Origin: Candidatus Rifleibacteriota bacterium
Lineage (GTDB): Bacteria > Riflebacteria > Ozemobacteria > Ozemobacterales > Ozemobacteraceae
Reading direction: 5' to 3'
NCBI GenBank assembly: GCA_029565415.1
Contig: JAKQOH010000136.1
Span: 1-34,432 of the forward strand
DNA length: 34,432 nucleotides
Part shown: positions 1-7,806 of the stretch, one piece after another
How positions within the stretch are numbered: position 1 is the stretch's first letter
How the letters are laid out: each line of letters opens with the position of its first letter
Made by a program: the position numbers and the translations under genes
The notes under the pieces: generated by a model
What the model was told of the DNA's origin: nothing
Database searches by the model: none
What the model saw: the letters and a program-made list of their open reading frames with translations, nothing else

Positions 1-1158
1 GTAGCTGCCGGCCTTGTCGATGAGATGGAACATGCTGGGCACATTCAGATCATTGATCTTGCCGATCTCCGAGGGGTTCGGGATGAAGGTTGTGGCCAGC
101 TCGAAGGTGAAGGCCAGGGCTTTCTGGTCGCCGTAAGCCCAGTCGTCGGTGTCGCCCATCGCCGGATACAGATCGGCGCTGTTCTGCGGGGTGTATTTGT
201 TGTAGACGGCCATCTCGCCGGCCAGCTTCTTGAGAACCGGCTCGTCGGGGCACGGGATGTTGTAGCCGTAGCCGAACGGGTAGAGAATCAGTTCGGAGTA
301 GCTGTGGAACGAGGCGGCGGCCTGGAAATGGACCCGCTCGTACAGCTTCTTGATCGCCTGGCTTTCGGGCTCGCTGAAGGGGCCTTTGCCGTGATACGTA
401 TCGGCCGAGGGGCTGTTGCTGGCCCCGACGTTCCCCCACTGGTACCCGTAGTTGCGGTTGAGATCGACGCCGTAGACGTTGTTGCCGTTGTCACGGCGGT
501 TCTTGCGCCAGTATTTCGACTTGGTCTGGGAAAACGTGACGCCGTCGGGGTTGACCATCGGAACGAACCAGACTTCGCGCTCGTTGACGAGGCGGGTCAA
601 CTTGTCGTCTTTTCCGTAGGCTTCGAGATACTGCTGGAGAGTGGCCATGGGCACTTCGACCGAGATCCACTCGCGGGCATGGTGGGCGCCCATGATGAGG
701 ACGGCGGGCTCTTTCTCGTCCGCGGCCGGATTGTCGCTGACCTTCATGGCCCAGATGTCGCGGCCTTCACAGCTCTTGCCGATCGATTCGAGCGTGGCGA
801 TCGAGGCATACTTCTTCGCCCACTCCTGGAGCGTGGAGGTCATGCGGTCGTAGGTGTAATACTCGGCGCCCGCCTTCTGCTTCTTGAGGATGTTCGAAAT
901 GTACACATCGAGATCGGGAATCAGCGTCTTGACGCGGGGGGCCTTTTTCGTCAGGGCGGCGAGCTCGGAGGCGTCGACGACAACCTCGGCGAAACTCGAG
1001 CCGGCGCGGGCCACATCGTAGCCCTTCATGCCGATCTCGGCCACGGACTTTTTCGAAAGGCCATCGAACCGGACGAGCGACTTGGCTGTGCCGGCGGTCG
1101 CGACGGAAGCCGCGAAAAACGCTGCGATGGAAGCAATGAGCAAACCCCGTTTCATCAT
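1..1158 (-). CDS. Secreted M14-family zinc carboxypeptidase (3' end cut by window edge)
   Basis: Predicted extracellular or periplasmic metallocarboxypeptidase that removes C-terminal residues from peptides. The 386 visible residues start with a signal peptide (about residues 1-22, cut near ATA-GTA). An N-terminal propeptide-like part follows, then the M14 domain from about residue 100. Visible catalytic set: zinc ligands H160 and E163 in the HARE motif, NPDG at 203-206, the KNRR and DLNRNYG substrate-binding region at 219-238, zinc ligand H285 in FHSYSE, and the general-base glutamate E353 in TFELATTF. All M14 catalytic residues are therefore inside the window even though the C terminus is missing. 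Two ATGs are possible (1158 and 1155); AGGAG lies 5 and 8 nt upstream respectively. The gene has its own strong promoter and lies downstream of the pseudopilin operon's terminator, so it is a separate unit. It most resembles carboxypeptidase T-type enzymes. Confidence 0.93.
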   Translation of the reverse strand, partial: MMKRGLLIASIAAFFAASVATAGTAKSLVRFDGLSKKSVAEIGMKGYDVARAGSSFAEVVVDASELAALTKKAPRVKTLIPDLDVYISNILKKQKAGAEYYTYDRMTSTLQEWAKKYASIATLESIGKSCEGRDIWAMKVSDNPAADEKEPAVLIMGAHHAREWISVEVPMATLQQYLEAYGKDDKLTRLVNEREVWFVPMVNPDGVTFSQTKSKYWRKNRRDNGNNVYGVDLNRNYGYQWGNVGASNSPSADTYHGKGPFSEPESQAIKKLYERVHFQAAASFHSYSELILYPFGYGYNIPCPDEPVLKKLAGEMAVYNKYTPQNSADLYPAMGDTDDWAYGDQKALAFTFELATTFIPNPSEIGKINDLNVPSMFHLIDKAGSY

Positions 1159-1215
1159 CAATACTCCTTACTATTCTTCTGCGCTTATACGACGAGGGCT
1201 TGACGGAATACAACA

Positions 1216-1244
1216 ATTGTACCGACGAACCGGTACCCTGTCAA
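1216..1244 (-). promoter_or_regulatory. Sigma70-type promoter of the carboxypeptidase gene
   Basis: On the minus strand a perfect -35 TTGACA (1244-1239) is followed by a 17-bp spacer and a -10 TACAAT (1221-1216). Transcription would start near 1209, giving a leader of about 50 nt before the AGGAG ribosome-binding site and the ATG at 1158. Spacing and sequence are near consensus. Confidence 0.85.
1219..1236. promoter_or_regulatory. Operator-like inverted repeat inside the carboxypeptidase promoter
   Basis: GTACCG-N6-CGGTAC is a perfect inverted repeat with 6-bp arms. It lies between the -35 and -10 elements and overlaps the first bases of the -10. This is a typical position for a repressor or a MerR-like regulator, but no regulator that would bind it is identifiable in the window. 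Binding is inferred from position only. Confidence 0.4.
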
Positions 1245-1277
1245 GGTTTGGGCGGTCTTGTCCCTGTGTGGTGGCCG

Positions 1278-1321
1278 GAAAAACACCATCCCGCGGAAGC
1301 GTCGGGCGCCCCGCGGGATGG
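1278..1321 (-). terminator. Rho-independent terminator of the pseudopilin/sigma operon
   Basis: Twelve bases after the LysM gene's stop there is a perfect 11-bp inverted repeat (CCGCGGGATGG at 1321-1311 pairing with 1296-1286) with a 14-nt loop. In the minus-strand transcript it is followed by a run of five U residues after UG. It closes the operon that begins near 7785 and insulates the carboxypeptidase gene. Confidence 0.85.
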
Positions 1322-1332
1322 ATGTGATGGAT

Positions 1333-1836
1333 TCAGGGCTTGTCGTAATTGGCTTCGGCCTTGTCGTCCTTGACCTTCTTGGGGTCGAGTTTCTTGCCGC
1401 CAAGAACGTTTGTGATCGAGACCGAACCGGCGTCGATCGCGACCTTCTCCTCAGGATCCTCGGTGTCGGAAGGATTCATCGGCTTGACGGGGGAGCTGCC
1501 GCCGTTATCGATCGGGCTGCCGCCCGAAAGGCTTTTCACCATGCTCTGCCGCTTGGCGGGGTCGGGTTCGTTGGCGACCTTCTTCATCTCCTCGAAGGAA
1601 GGGATGATGATCACCTTTCCGACGGGGATCATGCGCGGGTTGTCGATGTTGTTCACCTCGAGGAAGACGGGGTACAGCGTCGGATCGTTGTAATACTTTG
1701 CCGAGAGGTCCCAGAGGGTGTCGCCGTCCTTCATCGTGTAGGTCTTGTTGGCGGCGAAGGCCGGGCAGGCGGCGATCAAGGCGATCGCGAGAAGCAGGAG
1801 AGCCGGTAGCGGGTTCGTGCGGGTGTTGCGGTTCAT
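1333..1836 (-). CDS. Secreted LysM-domain protein
   Basis: Protein of 167 aa with a signal peptide (residues 1-28, cleavage after PAFA). A single LysM domain follows at about residues 31-80 (YTMKDGDTLWDLSAKYYNDPTLYP, then NPRMIPVGKVIIIPS in essence). LysM domains bind N-acetylglucosamine-containing glycans such as peptidoglycan. The remaining 85 residues are polar, rich in Asp, Lys and Pro, and probably disordered. It is the last gene of the pseudopilin/sigma operon: its ATG overlaps the stop of the GspJ-like gene by 4 bp, implying translational coupling, and a terminator lies just downstream. The natural inference is that it anchors or positions the assembly at the cell wall, as LysM proteins do in several secretion and pilus systems. 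No enzymatic domain is visible. Confidence 0.88.
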   Translation of the reverse strand: MNRNTRTNPLPALLLLAIALIAACPAFAANKTYTMKDGDTLWDLSAKYYNDPTLYPVFLEVNNIDNPRMIPVGKVIIIPSFEEMKKVANEPDPAKRQSMVKSLSGGSPIDNGGSSPVKPMNPSDTEDPEEKVAIDAGSVSITNVLGGKKLDPKKVKDDKAEANYDKP

Positions 1837-2426
1837 GATGTTCCTCCTGTGGTGCCGGTTGATCGTGCGGCGTTCCAGTATTTTTCCGCGTCGTCGATCT
1901 GCCCCGTGGTTTTGAAGAACTTGGGGAAGAGGACGGCGCGCAGGGTTACATTGTTTGCACGGCTCGAGCTCGTGCGTTTGGCATCGTCTTTCTCGTCGTC
2001 CACCACGATGGTGATCTTGAGATACTTTCCGAAGGCATTCGACTCTTCGAGGATCGAAAAACTGGCGACCTTCGCCTGGCTGATGATGCGATCGCTGGTG
2101 TCGCCGATGCGATGGACCGTGCCCTTTGAATACTGGTAGGTCACGGGGATCAGGGTGTTGTCCTTGCGGATCCTGAACTTGTAGGAAAACTCGTCATCGG
2201 AGGCGTCGGTGTCGGGCTGATCTGCCGTTGCCAGACGGAGATCGGTCTTCAGGTATTCGAGCAGGATGCTGCCGGCCCGCAGGTTCGTCAGCTTGGTCTG
2301 GGTCTTGAAATACGTGCCGAAGGTGCCGGCCATGATTTTGTACAGCACGCCGGAAACGAGGGCGCCGATGATGACGACGACCATCACTTCTATCAACGTG
2401 AAAGCACGTTTCCGGTTCATCTTCAT
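1833..2426 (-). CDS. Minor pseudopilin, GspJ/PilW-like
   Basis: Protein of 197 aa with a class III prepilin signal: a short basic leader, then AFTLIEVMVVVIIG with the conserved Glu at +5 (residue 13). A hydrophobic helix and a globular domain follow. The residue before the predicted prepilin-peptidase cut is Ala (residue 8) instead of the usual Gly. GspJ or PilW is the nearest family by length and gene order. It follows the GspI-like gene with a 4-bp gap and overlaps the LysM gene by 4 bp. Starts at 2426 or 2420 (Met3) are both possible. In known type II systems GspJ joins GspI and GspK to form the tip of the pseudopilus; the assignment J versus H or W rests on order and size, not on a search. 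Confidence 0.8.
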   Translation of the reverse strand: MKMNRKRAFTLIEVMVVVIIGALVSGVLYKIMAGTFGTYFKTQTKLTNLRAGSILLEYLKTDLRLATADQPDTDASDDEFSYKFRIRKDNTLIPVTYQYSKGTVHRIGDTSDRIISQAKVASFSILEESNAFGKYLKITIVVDDEKDDAKRTSSSRANNVTLRAVLFPKFFKTTGQIDDAEKYWNAARSTGTTGGTS

Positions 2427-2430
2427 TTTC

Positions 2431-2958
2431 TCAATCCATCACGATCGTGTACAGAACGACTTCCTCGTCGGGAGTCGTGGTGCCGGGCTTCGCATAGGCG
2501 ACGCGCACCGACACGAGGTAGTTCATGACATTCGAACGGCGGTTGATGAAATCGCTGATCATGCCGCCAAGGGATTTGCTGGAAGCCTTGTATTTCGTCA
2601 CGGTCATGCTTCGGGTGTACCCCTTCTCCTCGATCGGCGGCACGATCGCCGCCCCGGCTCCGCCGCTCCCCATTTTGCGGAGCTGGTCCATGATCTCGGC
2701 GTCGTTGTTCATCGTTTTCAGCTTGCCGACATCGTCCTTGAAGACCTTGGCCAGATCGCTGGCTCTGCGGTCACGGAGAAAGTTGATGAGATCGGAGGCA
2801 TAGTTGGTCGCCTCGATTTCGCGGGCATTGCTGGTCGTGCCCCGGGTACCGAAGCGGAAGAGGTTGTAGATGGGAAGGAACGCAAAGCTCATGAACACGA
2901 GTGCGACAAGGATCTCGAGCAGGGAAAAGGCGCGTCGCCAGCGGATCATCCGTTTCAT
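2431..2958 (-). CDS. Minor pseudopilin, GspI/PilV-like
   Basis: Protein of 175 aa whose N terminus is MKRMIRWRRA followed by FSLLEILVALVFMSFAFLPI, a type IV prepilin signal with Glu at +5 (residue 15). As in its neighbour, the residue before the expected cleavage point is Ala (residue 10), not Gly. The short leader, the hydrophobic stretch of about 20 residues and the size of the globular domain fit GspI or PilV. Its ATG overlaps the anti-sigma gene's stop by 4 bp, so the pseudopilin is translationally coupled to the regulator. It is expected at the inner membrane, as part of a tip complex with the GspJ-like and GspK-like products of the same operon. Confidence 0.8.
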   Translation of the reverse strand: MKRMIRWRRAFSLLEILVALVFMSFAFLPIYNLFRFGTRGTTSNAREIEATNYASDLINFLRDRRASDLAKVFKDDVGKLKTMNNDAEIMDQLRKMGSGGAGAAIVPPIEEKGYTRSMTVTKYKASSKSLGGMISDFINRRSNVMNYLVSVRVAYAKPGTTTPDEEVVLYTIVMD

Positions 2959-4013
2959 TCGCCCACGGCCCCCGGAATCTGGGGTGTGATGAAGGGATTG
3001 CGAACCGGTTCACCCGCTTCCCCATGCAGGGTGGTCGCAGCCGATGCGGTCTGGGATGCGGAAGTCGGCTCGATCGATGCCGCGGACGCGGGAATCCCTT
3101 CCATGTCTGTTACGGGGTGGGCATCGGGGGCAATGCTCTGCAGGGGTTTCGAAGCAGATGGCAGTTCGGCAGGATCGGAGTTTGGCGCGATAGCGTGTTC
3201 CCGGACGGGGGCCGAAGCTGTCGCCGGGGTGGCGCTGGCGGCAAGAGGCAGAGCCTCGACGCGACCGCCCCGGAACCGGTAGGCCGTTCCTCCGTTGAGG
3301 GTCGTCTGGTACGAAGCCGGACTGCCCTTCAGGGAGATCCGGGCATTCTTCAGAAGCAGTTCCTCTTCGCCGAGGCGCACGACGATATCATGGTTCTGGG
3401 CCGAGACGATGGTGGCTTCCCCCTCGAGCCAGGTGATACGGCTGAAATCGAGTTGCAGCGTCGCACTGCCGTCGAGCAGCGTGGGCTCGCGCTTCGTCCC
3501 GTGCAGGAACAGGGCAAACGTTCCCTGGATCGGGGCGGCCATGCCGACGGGGGCGAAGCACATTTCCCGGGCAGGAAGCGACTTGCGGCCGAACGTGGAG
3601 CCGTCCTGGAGGCCCATGAGAACGACCATGTTGGTGGTATTCCGAACCTGGGCCCTGTTCGTCGCGGTGAGATACAGCATTGCCGATGCGGCGACGACGA
3701 TCACCAGGGCAAGAGCCCAGGCAAGGATCGGCGAGCGGCTCCCGGCAGGCCGCTCGGTTTTGGGGGCGGATTCGGGGGCGAGCCGCTCGGCCAGGATCCG
3801 TTTCATCACACTCTCGCGGAGCGGCATCGCGGTGATGACCGCGGCAAGCGTGTCTCGAACGGCTTTTTCCCGTCGCGTCGTCTCGTGGTACATCTCCTGG
3901 CATTCGCGGCAGGTGGCAATGTGGCGCCGCATCTCGGCGGATTCCTGGGCGCCGAGATCGCCGTCGATATACCGGCTCAGCAGTTCTTCGCGTTCACATG
4001 TCATGGGCTGCAT
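2955..4013 (-). CDS. Zinc-finger anti-sigma factor with a long periplasmic domain
   Basis: Protein of 352 aa that probably binds and inhibits the ECF sigma factor encoded just upstream. Residues 1-45 hold the zf-HC2 anti-sigma motif H31-x3-C35-x2-C38, with C6 as a likely further ligand. A single membrane helix lies at about residues 96-117 (ILAWALALVIVVAASAMLYL). The periplasmic part has a predicted beta-rich domain (about 125-230, resembling FecR-type folds by eye). It ends in a 100-residue Ala/Ser/Pro-rich tail with no recognised domain. The gene overlaps the sigma gene by 20 bp if ATG 4013 is used, or 11 bp from Met4 at 4004. The topology suggests that an envelope signal is passed across the membrane to release the sigma factor. 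Confidence 0.85.
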   Translation of the reverse strand: MQPMTCEREELLSRYIDGDLGAQESAEMRRHIATCRECQEMYHETTRREKAVRDTLAAVITAMPLRESVMKRILAERLAPESAPKTERPAGSRSPILAWALALVIVVAASAMLYLTATNRAQVRNTTNMVVLMGLQDGSTFGRKSLPAREMCFAPVGMAAPIQGTFALFLHGTKREPTLLDGSATLQLDFSRITWLEGEATIVSAQNHDIVVRLGEEELLLKNARISLKGSPASYQTTLNGGTAYRFRGGRVEALPLAASATPATASAPVREHAIAPNSDPAELPSASKPLQSIAPDAHPVTDMEGIPASAASIEPTSASQTASAATTLHGEAGEPVRNPFITPQIPGAVGE

Positions 4014-4569
4014 CTCGCTTTCCGCGCAGAGCCTGGCGTGCCTTGAAGATCCGGTTCTTCACCGTCTGGATGGGGAGATCGAGAACTTCCGCGATCTCCT
4101 CGTAGGGCATCTCCTGGAGCACCCGAAGGGTCAGCGGCGCGCGCAGATCCTCGGGCAGGGAGAGAACGTCCTGGAACGTGCGGCGGAACTCTTCGTGCAT
4201 TTCGTGATGGACGGCAGGATCGCTTTTGGGAGAGGTATTCCGGACCCGGGCGAGGCAGTCCTGGGAGACCGAGGTGACCGTGGCCTCGTTCTGCTGACGA
4301 CGGAACCGGTCGATCATGACATTTCGGGCAATCCGCAGCAGCCAGGCCGAGAACCGACGGCCGGTATCAAACGACGAAAGATGCCGGAAGGCTTTGATGA
4401 AAGCCTCCTGGGCGATATCCTCGGCCTCGGTGAGGCTTCGGACCTGCGGCAGCAGATAGCTGTACATCAGTCGCTCGTACCTTTCGACCATGATCCCGAA
4501 CGAGGCCGTGTCGCCGGCCAGAACGGCCGTCACGATCTCCGCGTCGGTTCTCAGATCTTCGTTCATCAT
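3994..4569 (-). CDS. ECF-type RNA polymerase sigma factor
   Basis: Protein of 191 aa from ATG 4569. Region 2 is clear (FGIMVERYERLMYSYL, then EAEDIAQEAFIKAFRHLSSF and the -10-recognition part FSAWLLRIARNVMIDRFRRQ). Region 4 is also clear (LSLPEDLRAPLTLRVL, then YEEIAEVLDLPIQTVKNRIFKARQAL, a helix-turn-helix for the -35). The length is that of ordinary ECF factors. A longer frame starts at 4650 but would overlap the upstream gene by 50 bp and add a Ser-rich, non-conserved leader; the ATGs at 4569 or 4566 fit family alignments better, though neither has a strong Shine-Dalgarno. It lies between the giant GspK-like gene and its own anti-sigma gene, so it probably controls this operon or a wider envelope regulon. 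Confidence 0.92.
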   Translation of the reverse strand: MMNEDLRTDAEIVTAVLAGDTASFGIMVERYERLMYSYLLPQVRSLTEAEDIAQEAFIKAFRHLSSFDTGRRFSAWLLRIARNVMIDRFRRQQNEATVTSVSQDCLARVRNTSPKSDPAVHHEMHEEFRRTFQDVLSLPEDLRAPLTLRVLQEMPYEEIAEVLDLPIQTVKNRIFKARQALRGKRDAAHDM

Positions 4570-4600
4570 TCTGATACGGATGCCGGCATCGAAAGTTTTC

Positions 4601-6952
4601 TCACTGCTCGAAGACGACTTCGCCGTCCATCGGCCCCATGGCAAGGCCATGAAAATCCTCGCTTGTCAGATCATTCTTGCCGCTCGATTTCGCCCCCGCA
4701 CTCAGCTCGGAGCGCATGAAGCCCCACTCGATGATGCTGCCTTTCTCGATCAGCTCGCTCATGTCGTCGACGGCGACGCCGCCTATGATGTGCACCGGTG
4801 AATCGATCGTGACCCGACCGGTGGTGCCGTTGCAGGCGACGAGGAAGGCATGAAGCTCGGGGAGGCCGCCGCCGGTCTTGGCGGGGAACTTGTCGTTGCG
4901 GATGATGATGCGGCCTCCGGCCACGAGCGTCAGCCAGCCGAAACTGTCGGGGGTCGAGGCTTTCACCAGATACGGGTTGATGATCGGGGCCGAGATGATG
5001 ATGTCCTTCTTCGTCCAGATGATGCCGCCCTTGAGCATCCGGAGGGGCTTGTTGATCTCGACGGACGAGTCGAAGCCGATGATCTGATTCAGATAGCAGG
5101 CCTTCTCGGTCTTCGGACCGTCATCCTCCTTGTCGATGAACTCGTCCTCGAAGAAGGGGAATTTGGCATCGCCGAACAGCGGCAGCGCTTCGCCGTTCGA
5201 AGTCTTTTCATTGATATAATAACTCGTTCTTTGTTTCAGCGCGTCGAAGTATTTGGCGTCGACCCGGATCGCATTGATCTTGCCCGAGTAATGCAGATGC
5301 TCGTCATCCTTGAACTCGTAATCGGATTTCATCAGGTCGCCGGGCCCGGACGGGAGATACTTGTTCGACGGCACCGCCGTGTTCCAGGGCTCGACGGCGG
5401 AGGGCTTGGCGAGATTCTGGAGCACGGTCATGTAGGGGCTGTTGGTGAGATGCGGACGAAGAGGAGGGCCGACGGACGGGTCGCGGGCCGAGCCGTCGCG
5501 GTACAGGTCGAAGGGGATCGCGTGCGGGGATGGGGTGCCGCCGCCGGAAGGGGTCGAGACGAGGAGCTGGGAAAGGGCGTCCCGCGCCTGGTCGATCCGA
5601 TCACCCGAGAAATTCGCGAGCCAGGGCTCGAGATCGTTCTGCCAGAGGTCCGTGAGATCGCTCTGGGCAGTCATCCATCGGATCGGCCAGATGTTCTTCT
5701 CGACCAGGAAGGCCATGGTTCGAAGGAACTGCCGCTCGACCCGGCCGAACAGCAGCGTGGGCGTGCACATTGTCGGCGTTCCGAACAGGTGGAGGGCGCT
5801 GGCCTTGAACTTCGAGGTGTCGATGTGGCCGAACACCATCTGCCCTGTACCGGGCGGCGCCTCGAGCTGGTTGATCTCGATCGGATTATTCTGGCCGATA
5901 TACCGGAAATACCCGTAGTCGACGTAGCTGATTTTCAGCGCGGGCGGGTCCCCGTCCGTGATGCCGGGGAACTTGGCGTTCAGCCAGCCGCCCCAGGCCG
6001 AAGAACCGCGCCAGCCGAGGGATTTCGGCGTGTAGTAGAGATGGAAGAACTCGCCGTATTTCTTGTGGTGCTTGGTGTCCGATGCATCGTCGGGCATCCC
6101 GCCCATCGAGCCGGCCATGATGTTGAGCCGGAGCGTCTTGTCGCCCGAGTAGCCCGAACCGAGGTACACCCAGCCGTTCTGGACGAACGAGTCGGCCGAG
6201 GTCACGACCGGGTTGACGTCCCGGTTGAGGTAGTTCACATCCCCCAGCGTCATCTTGTTTCCCTTGATCCGCTGGTTGAACAGCTGCAGGGGCGGCTTCT
6301 GGTCGAGAACGGTGCCGTCGTCATAGAACTTCTCGAGACGGTTCACCTTGTCCGGTTCGAGAGCCGCCCCGCCCGGCGAGAACAGCGTGAACCGATGGAA
6401 CGGAGCCGCGAACAGCCTCGTCAGAAGAAACTGCTTGCTGATCTTGCAGTGCTTCGAGTGGTTCCGGTGGGTGACTTTCACATCGGCAGATATATATCCG
6501 CGTCTTTCGAACGGCGAGTTTTCGAGGCCGGACAGGAGAAGGGGGAACTCGTTCTTGTCGGGAACCTCGACGCTGTAGGTGACCTTGATGTCCAGCTCGC
6601 CCCACCGCGACTTGAACTCCTCCTTGATCTTCTTGACGACGTCGAGATTGCTGATGATGCTGTCATACGAAACGTCTTTGATCTTGCCCTTGTTGTTGAA
6701 CACCATGTCGATGATGTTCTGCTCGGATTTCTTGTCGTAGGTCTCGAAATCGCGCTGAAGCTTGCGGACGGTGAGCCGGCCGATCGCGGTCGCGACCTGG
6801 TACAGCCGTTCGTTGATCGAGGCGCGGGCCGTCAGCCCCGTTTCGTGCCGCACCCGTCCGACCATCGAGGCGAAGAAGATCGTGACGAAAATGATGCAGA
6901 CGATCACGACGACCAGCACCATTCCCTCGCGGCCGAACCGAACCTGTCTCAT
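4601..6952 (-). CDS. Very large GspK/PilX-like pseudopilin-type protein
   Basis: Protein of 783 aa. The N terminus, FGREG followed by MVLVVVIVCIIFVTIFFASM, matches the prepilin signal of GspK/PilX minor pilins: Gly at -1 (residue 10), a long hydrophobic helix, and no Glu at +5, as is typical of GspK. The rest is a large soluble region without Cys clusters or repeats I recognise; it contains several Gly/Pro-rich turns and a beta-rich C-terminal third (about 600-760). Ordinary GspK is about 300-330 aa, so this is more than twice the family length. The ATG overlaps the TPR gene's stop by 4 bp. With the GspI-like and GspJ-like genes it would complete a K-I-J tip complex, an inference from signal type and gene company. 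The extra mass could be an adhesin or substrate-recognition domain. Confidence 0.72.
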   Translation of the reverse strand: MRQVRFGREGMVLVVVIVCIIFVTIFFASMVGRVRHETGLTARASINERLYQVATAIGRLTVRKLQRDFETYDKKSEQNIIDMVFNNKGKIKDVSYDSIISNLDVVKKIKEEFKSRWGELDIKVTYSVEVPDKNEFPLLLSGLENSPFERRGYISADVKVTHRNHSKHCKISKQFLLTRLFAAPFHRFTLFSPGGAALEPDKVNRLEKFYDDGTVLDQKPPLQLFNQRIKGNKMTLGDVNYLNRDVNPVVTSADSFVQNGWVYLGSGYSGDKTLRLNIMAGSMGGMPDDASDTKHHKKYGEFFHLYYTPKSLGWRGSSAWGGWLNAKFPGITDGDPPALKISYVDYGYFRYIGQNNPIEINQLEAPPGTGQMVFGHIDTSKFKASALHLFGTPTMCTPTLLFGRVERQFLRTMAFLVEKNIWPIRWMTAQSDLTDLWQNDLEPWLANFSGDRIDQARDALSQLLVSTPSGGGTPSPHAIPFDLYRDGSARDPSVGPPLRPHLTNSPYMTVLQNLAKPSAVEPWNTAVPSNKYLPSGPGDLMKSDYEFKDDEHLHYSGKINAIRVDAKYFDALKQRTSYYINEKTSNGEALPLFGDAKFPFFEDEFIDKEDDGPKTEKACYLNQIIGFDSSVEINKPLRMLKGGIIWTKKDIIISAPIINPYLVKASTPDSFGWLTLVAGGRIIIRNDKFPAKTGGGLPELHAFLVACNGTTGRVTIDSPVHIIGGVAVDDMSELIEKGSIIEWGFMRSELSAGAKSSGKNDLTSEDFHGLAMGPMDGEVVFEQ

Positions 6953-7785
6953 CGCGACTGCTTCCTCAACTGGTGCATCAGCTTCCCCACCCGCGCATTC
7001 GTCGGATCGAGATCGACGGTGCGCTGCAAATGCGTGCGGGCCGTCTCAGGCTCGTCGAGAATCAGGTGGCACAGTCCCAGGTGGAACTGGATCGTCGGAT
7101 TGAACGGATAATCGCGAGCGGCCTGGGCAAGATAATCCCGGGCAGAAATGTAATCGCCCTCCTGGGTGAACAAGGCGCCCAGAACGACTTTTGCCGTCTT
7201 CGTGTCCTCGGCGTCGGGAAACCGTCCGACCATCTCGAGCAGCAGCTTTTTCGCCTCGTCGCGCCGGTCGAGATGGAGGAGCACCTGGGCTTTCTCGAGG
7301 ATCGCGTTGGTGTCGGCCGGGTCGATCTCGAGAGTTTTCTGGTAATAATCGAGGGCGTGGGTGAAATCCCCTTTGCGCCGGTAGGCGTCGGCGAGGTCGT
7401 TGTGGGCGTTCGAGTCGAGCGAATCGAGTTCGGTGGCCTTGCCGTACTCACGGATCGCATCCTCCGTCCGGCCGAGATCGAAGTAGGCATCGCCGAGCCA
7501 GTTGTACAGCAGGGCGCAGTCGGGGGAAAGGCGGATCGCTTCCTTCAGATTGAAAACCGACTCGGTCACGAGTCCCTTTTTCCCATACACGATGCCCAAG
7601 CCTGCAAACGCAGGCGCAAACGCCCCGTCCCGCTCGAGGGCCTTCTGGTAATGATAGATGGCTTTGTCCAGAAGCCCCTTCTCGAAATAGGCCATCCCGA
7701 TGGCGGTCAGGGCACTCGCCGGGTTGCGGCCCTCTTTCAGGCACTTCTGCGCCTTTTTGATGATCTCGTCCGGATGGAGAATCAT
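6949..7785 (-). CDS. TPR-repeat protein, first gene of the pseudopilin operon
   Basis: Protein of 278 aa made almost wholly of tetratricopeptide repeats, about seven 34-residue units from residue 20 to 275. Examples are AIGMAYFEKGLLDKAIYHYQKALERD, AFAGLGIVYGKKGLVTESVFNLKEAI and AHNDLADAYRRKGDFTHALDYYQKTL, each with the W/L-G-Y-A-P pattern in essence. There is no signal peptide or membrane helix, so it is probably cytoplasmic or associated with the inner face of the membrane. TPR proteins act as assembly scaffolds, and PilF/PilW-type TPR pilotins are known in pilus systems, but those are lipoproteins, which this is not. It heads the operon directly behind an extended -10 promoter and overlaps the GspK-like gene by 4 bp. 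No Shine-Dalgarno is visible before the ATG. Confidence 0.88.
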   Translation of the reverse strand: MILHPDEIIKKAQKCLKEGRNPASALTAIGMAYFEKGLLDKAIYHYQKALERDGAFAPAFAGLGIVYGKKGLVTESVFNLKEAIRLSPDCALLYNWLGDAYFDLGRTEDAIREYGKATELDSLDSNAHNDLADAYRRKGDFTHALDYYQKTLEIDPADTNAILEKAQVLLHLDRRDEAKKLLLEMVGRFPDAEDTKTAKVVLGALFTQEGDYISARDYLAQAARDYPFNPTIQFHLGLCHLILDEPETARTHLQRTVDLDPTNARVGKLMHQLRKQSR

Positions 7786-7791
7786 GGATTC

Positions 7792-7800
7792 ATTATACCA
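7792..7800 (-). promoter_or_regulatory. Extended -10 promoter of the TPR/pseudopilin operon
   Basis: The minus strand reads TGGTATAAT (7800-7792), a perfect extended -10 element. No good -35 is seen 16-18 bp upstream. The predicted start of transcription is at or within a base or two of the ATG at 7785, so the message would be leaderless, which agrees with the missing ribosome-binding site. Confidence 0.6.
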
Positions 7801-7806
7801 TAACAG

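Noticed and set aside
4850..7111. Open plus-strand frame of 753 codons
   Set aside because: Antisense to the GspK-like gene, which has a prepilin signal and overlaps its neighbours as an operon gene should.
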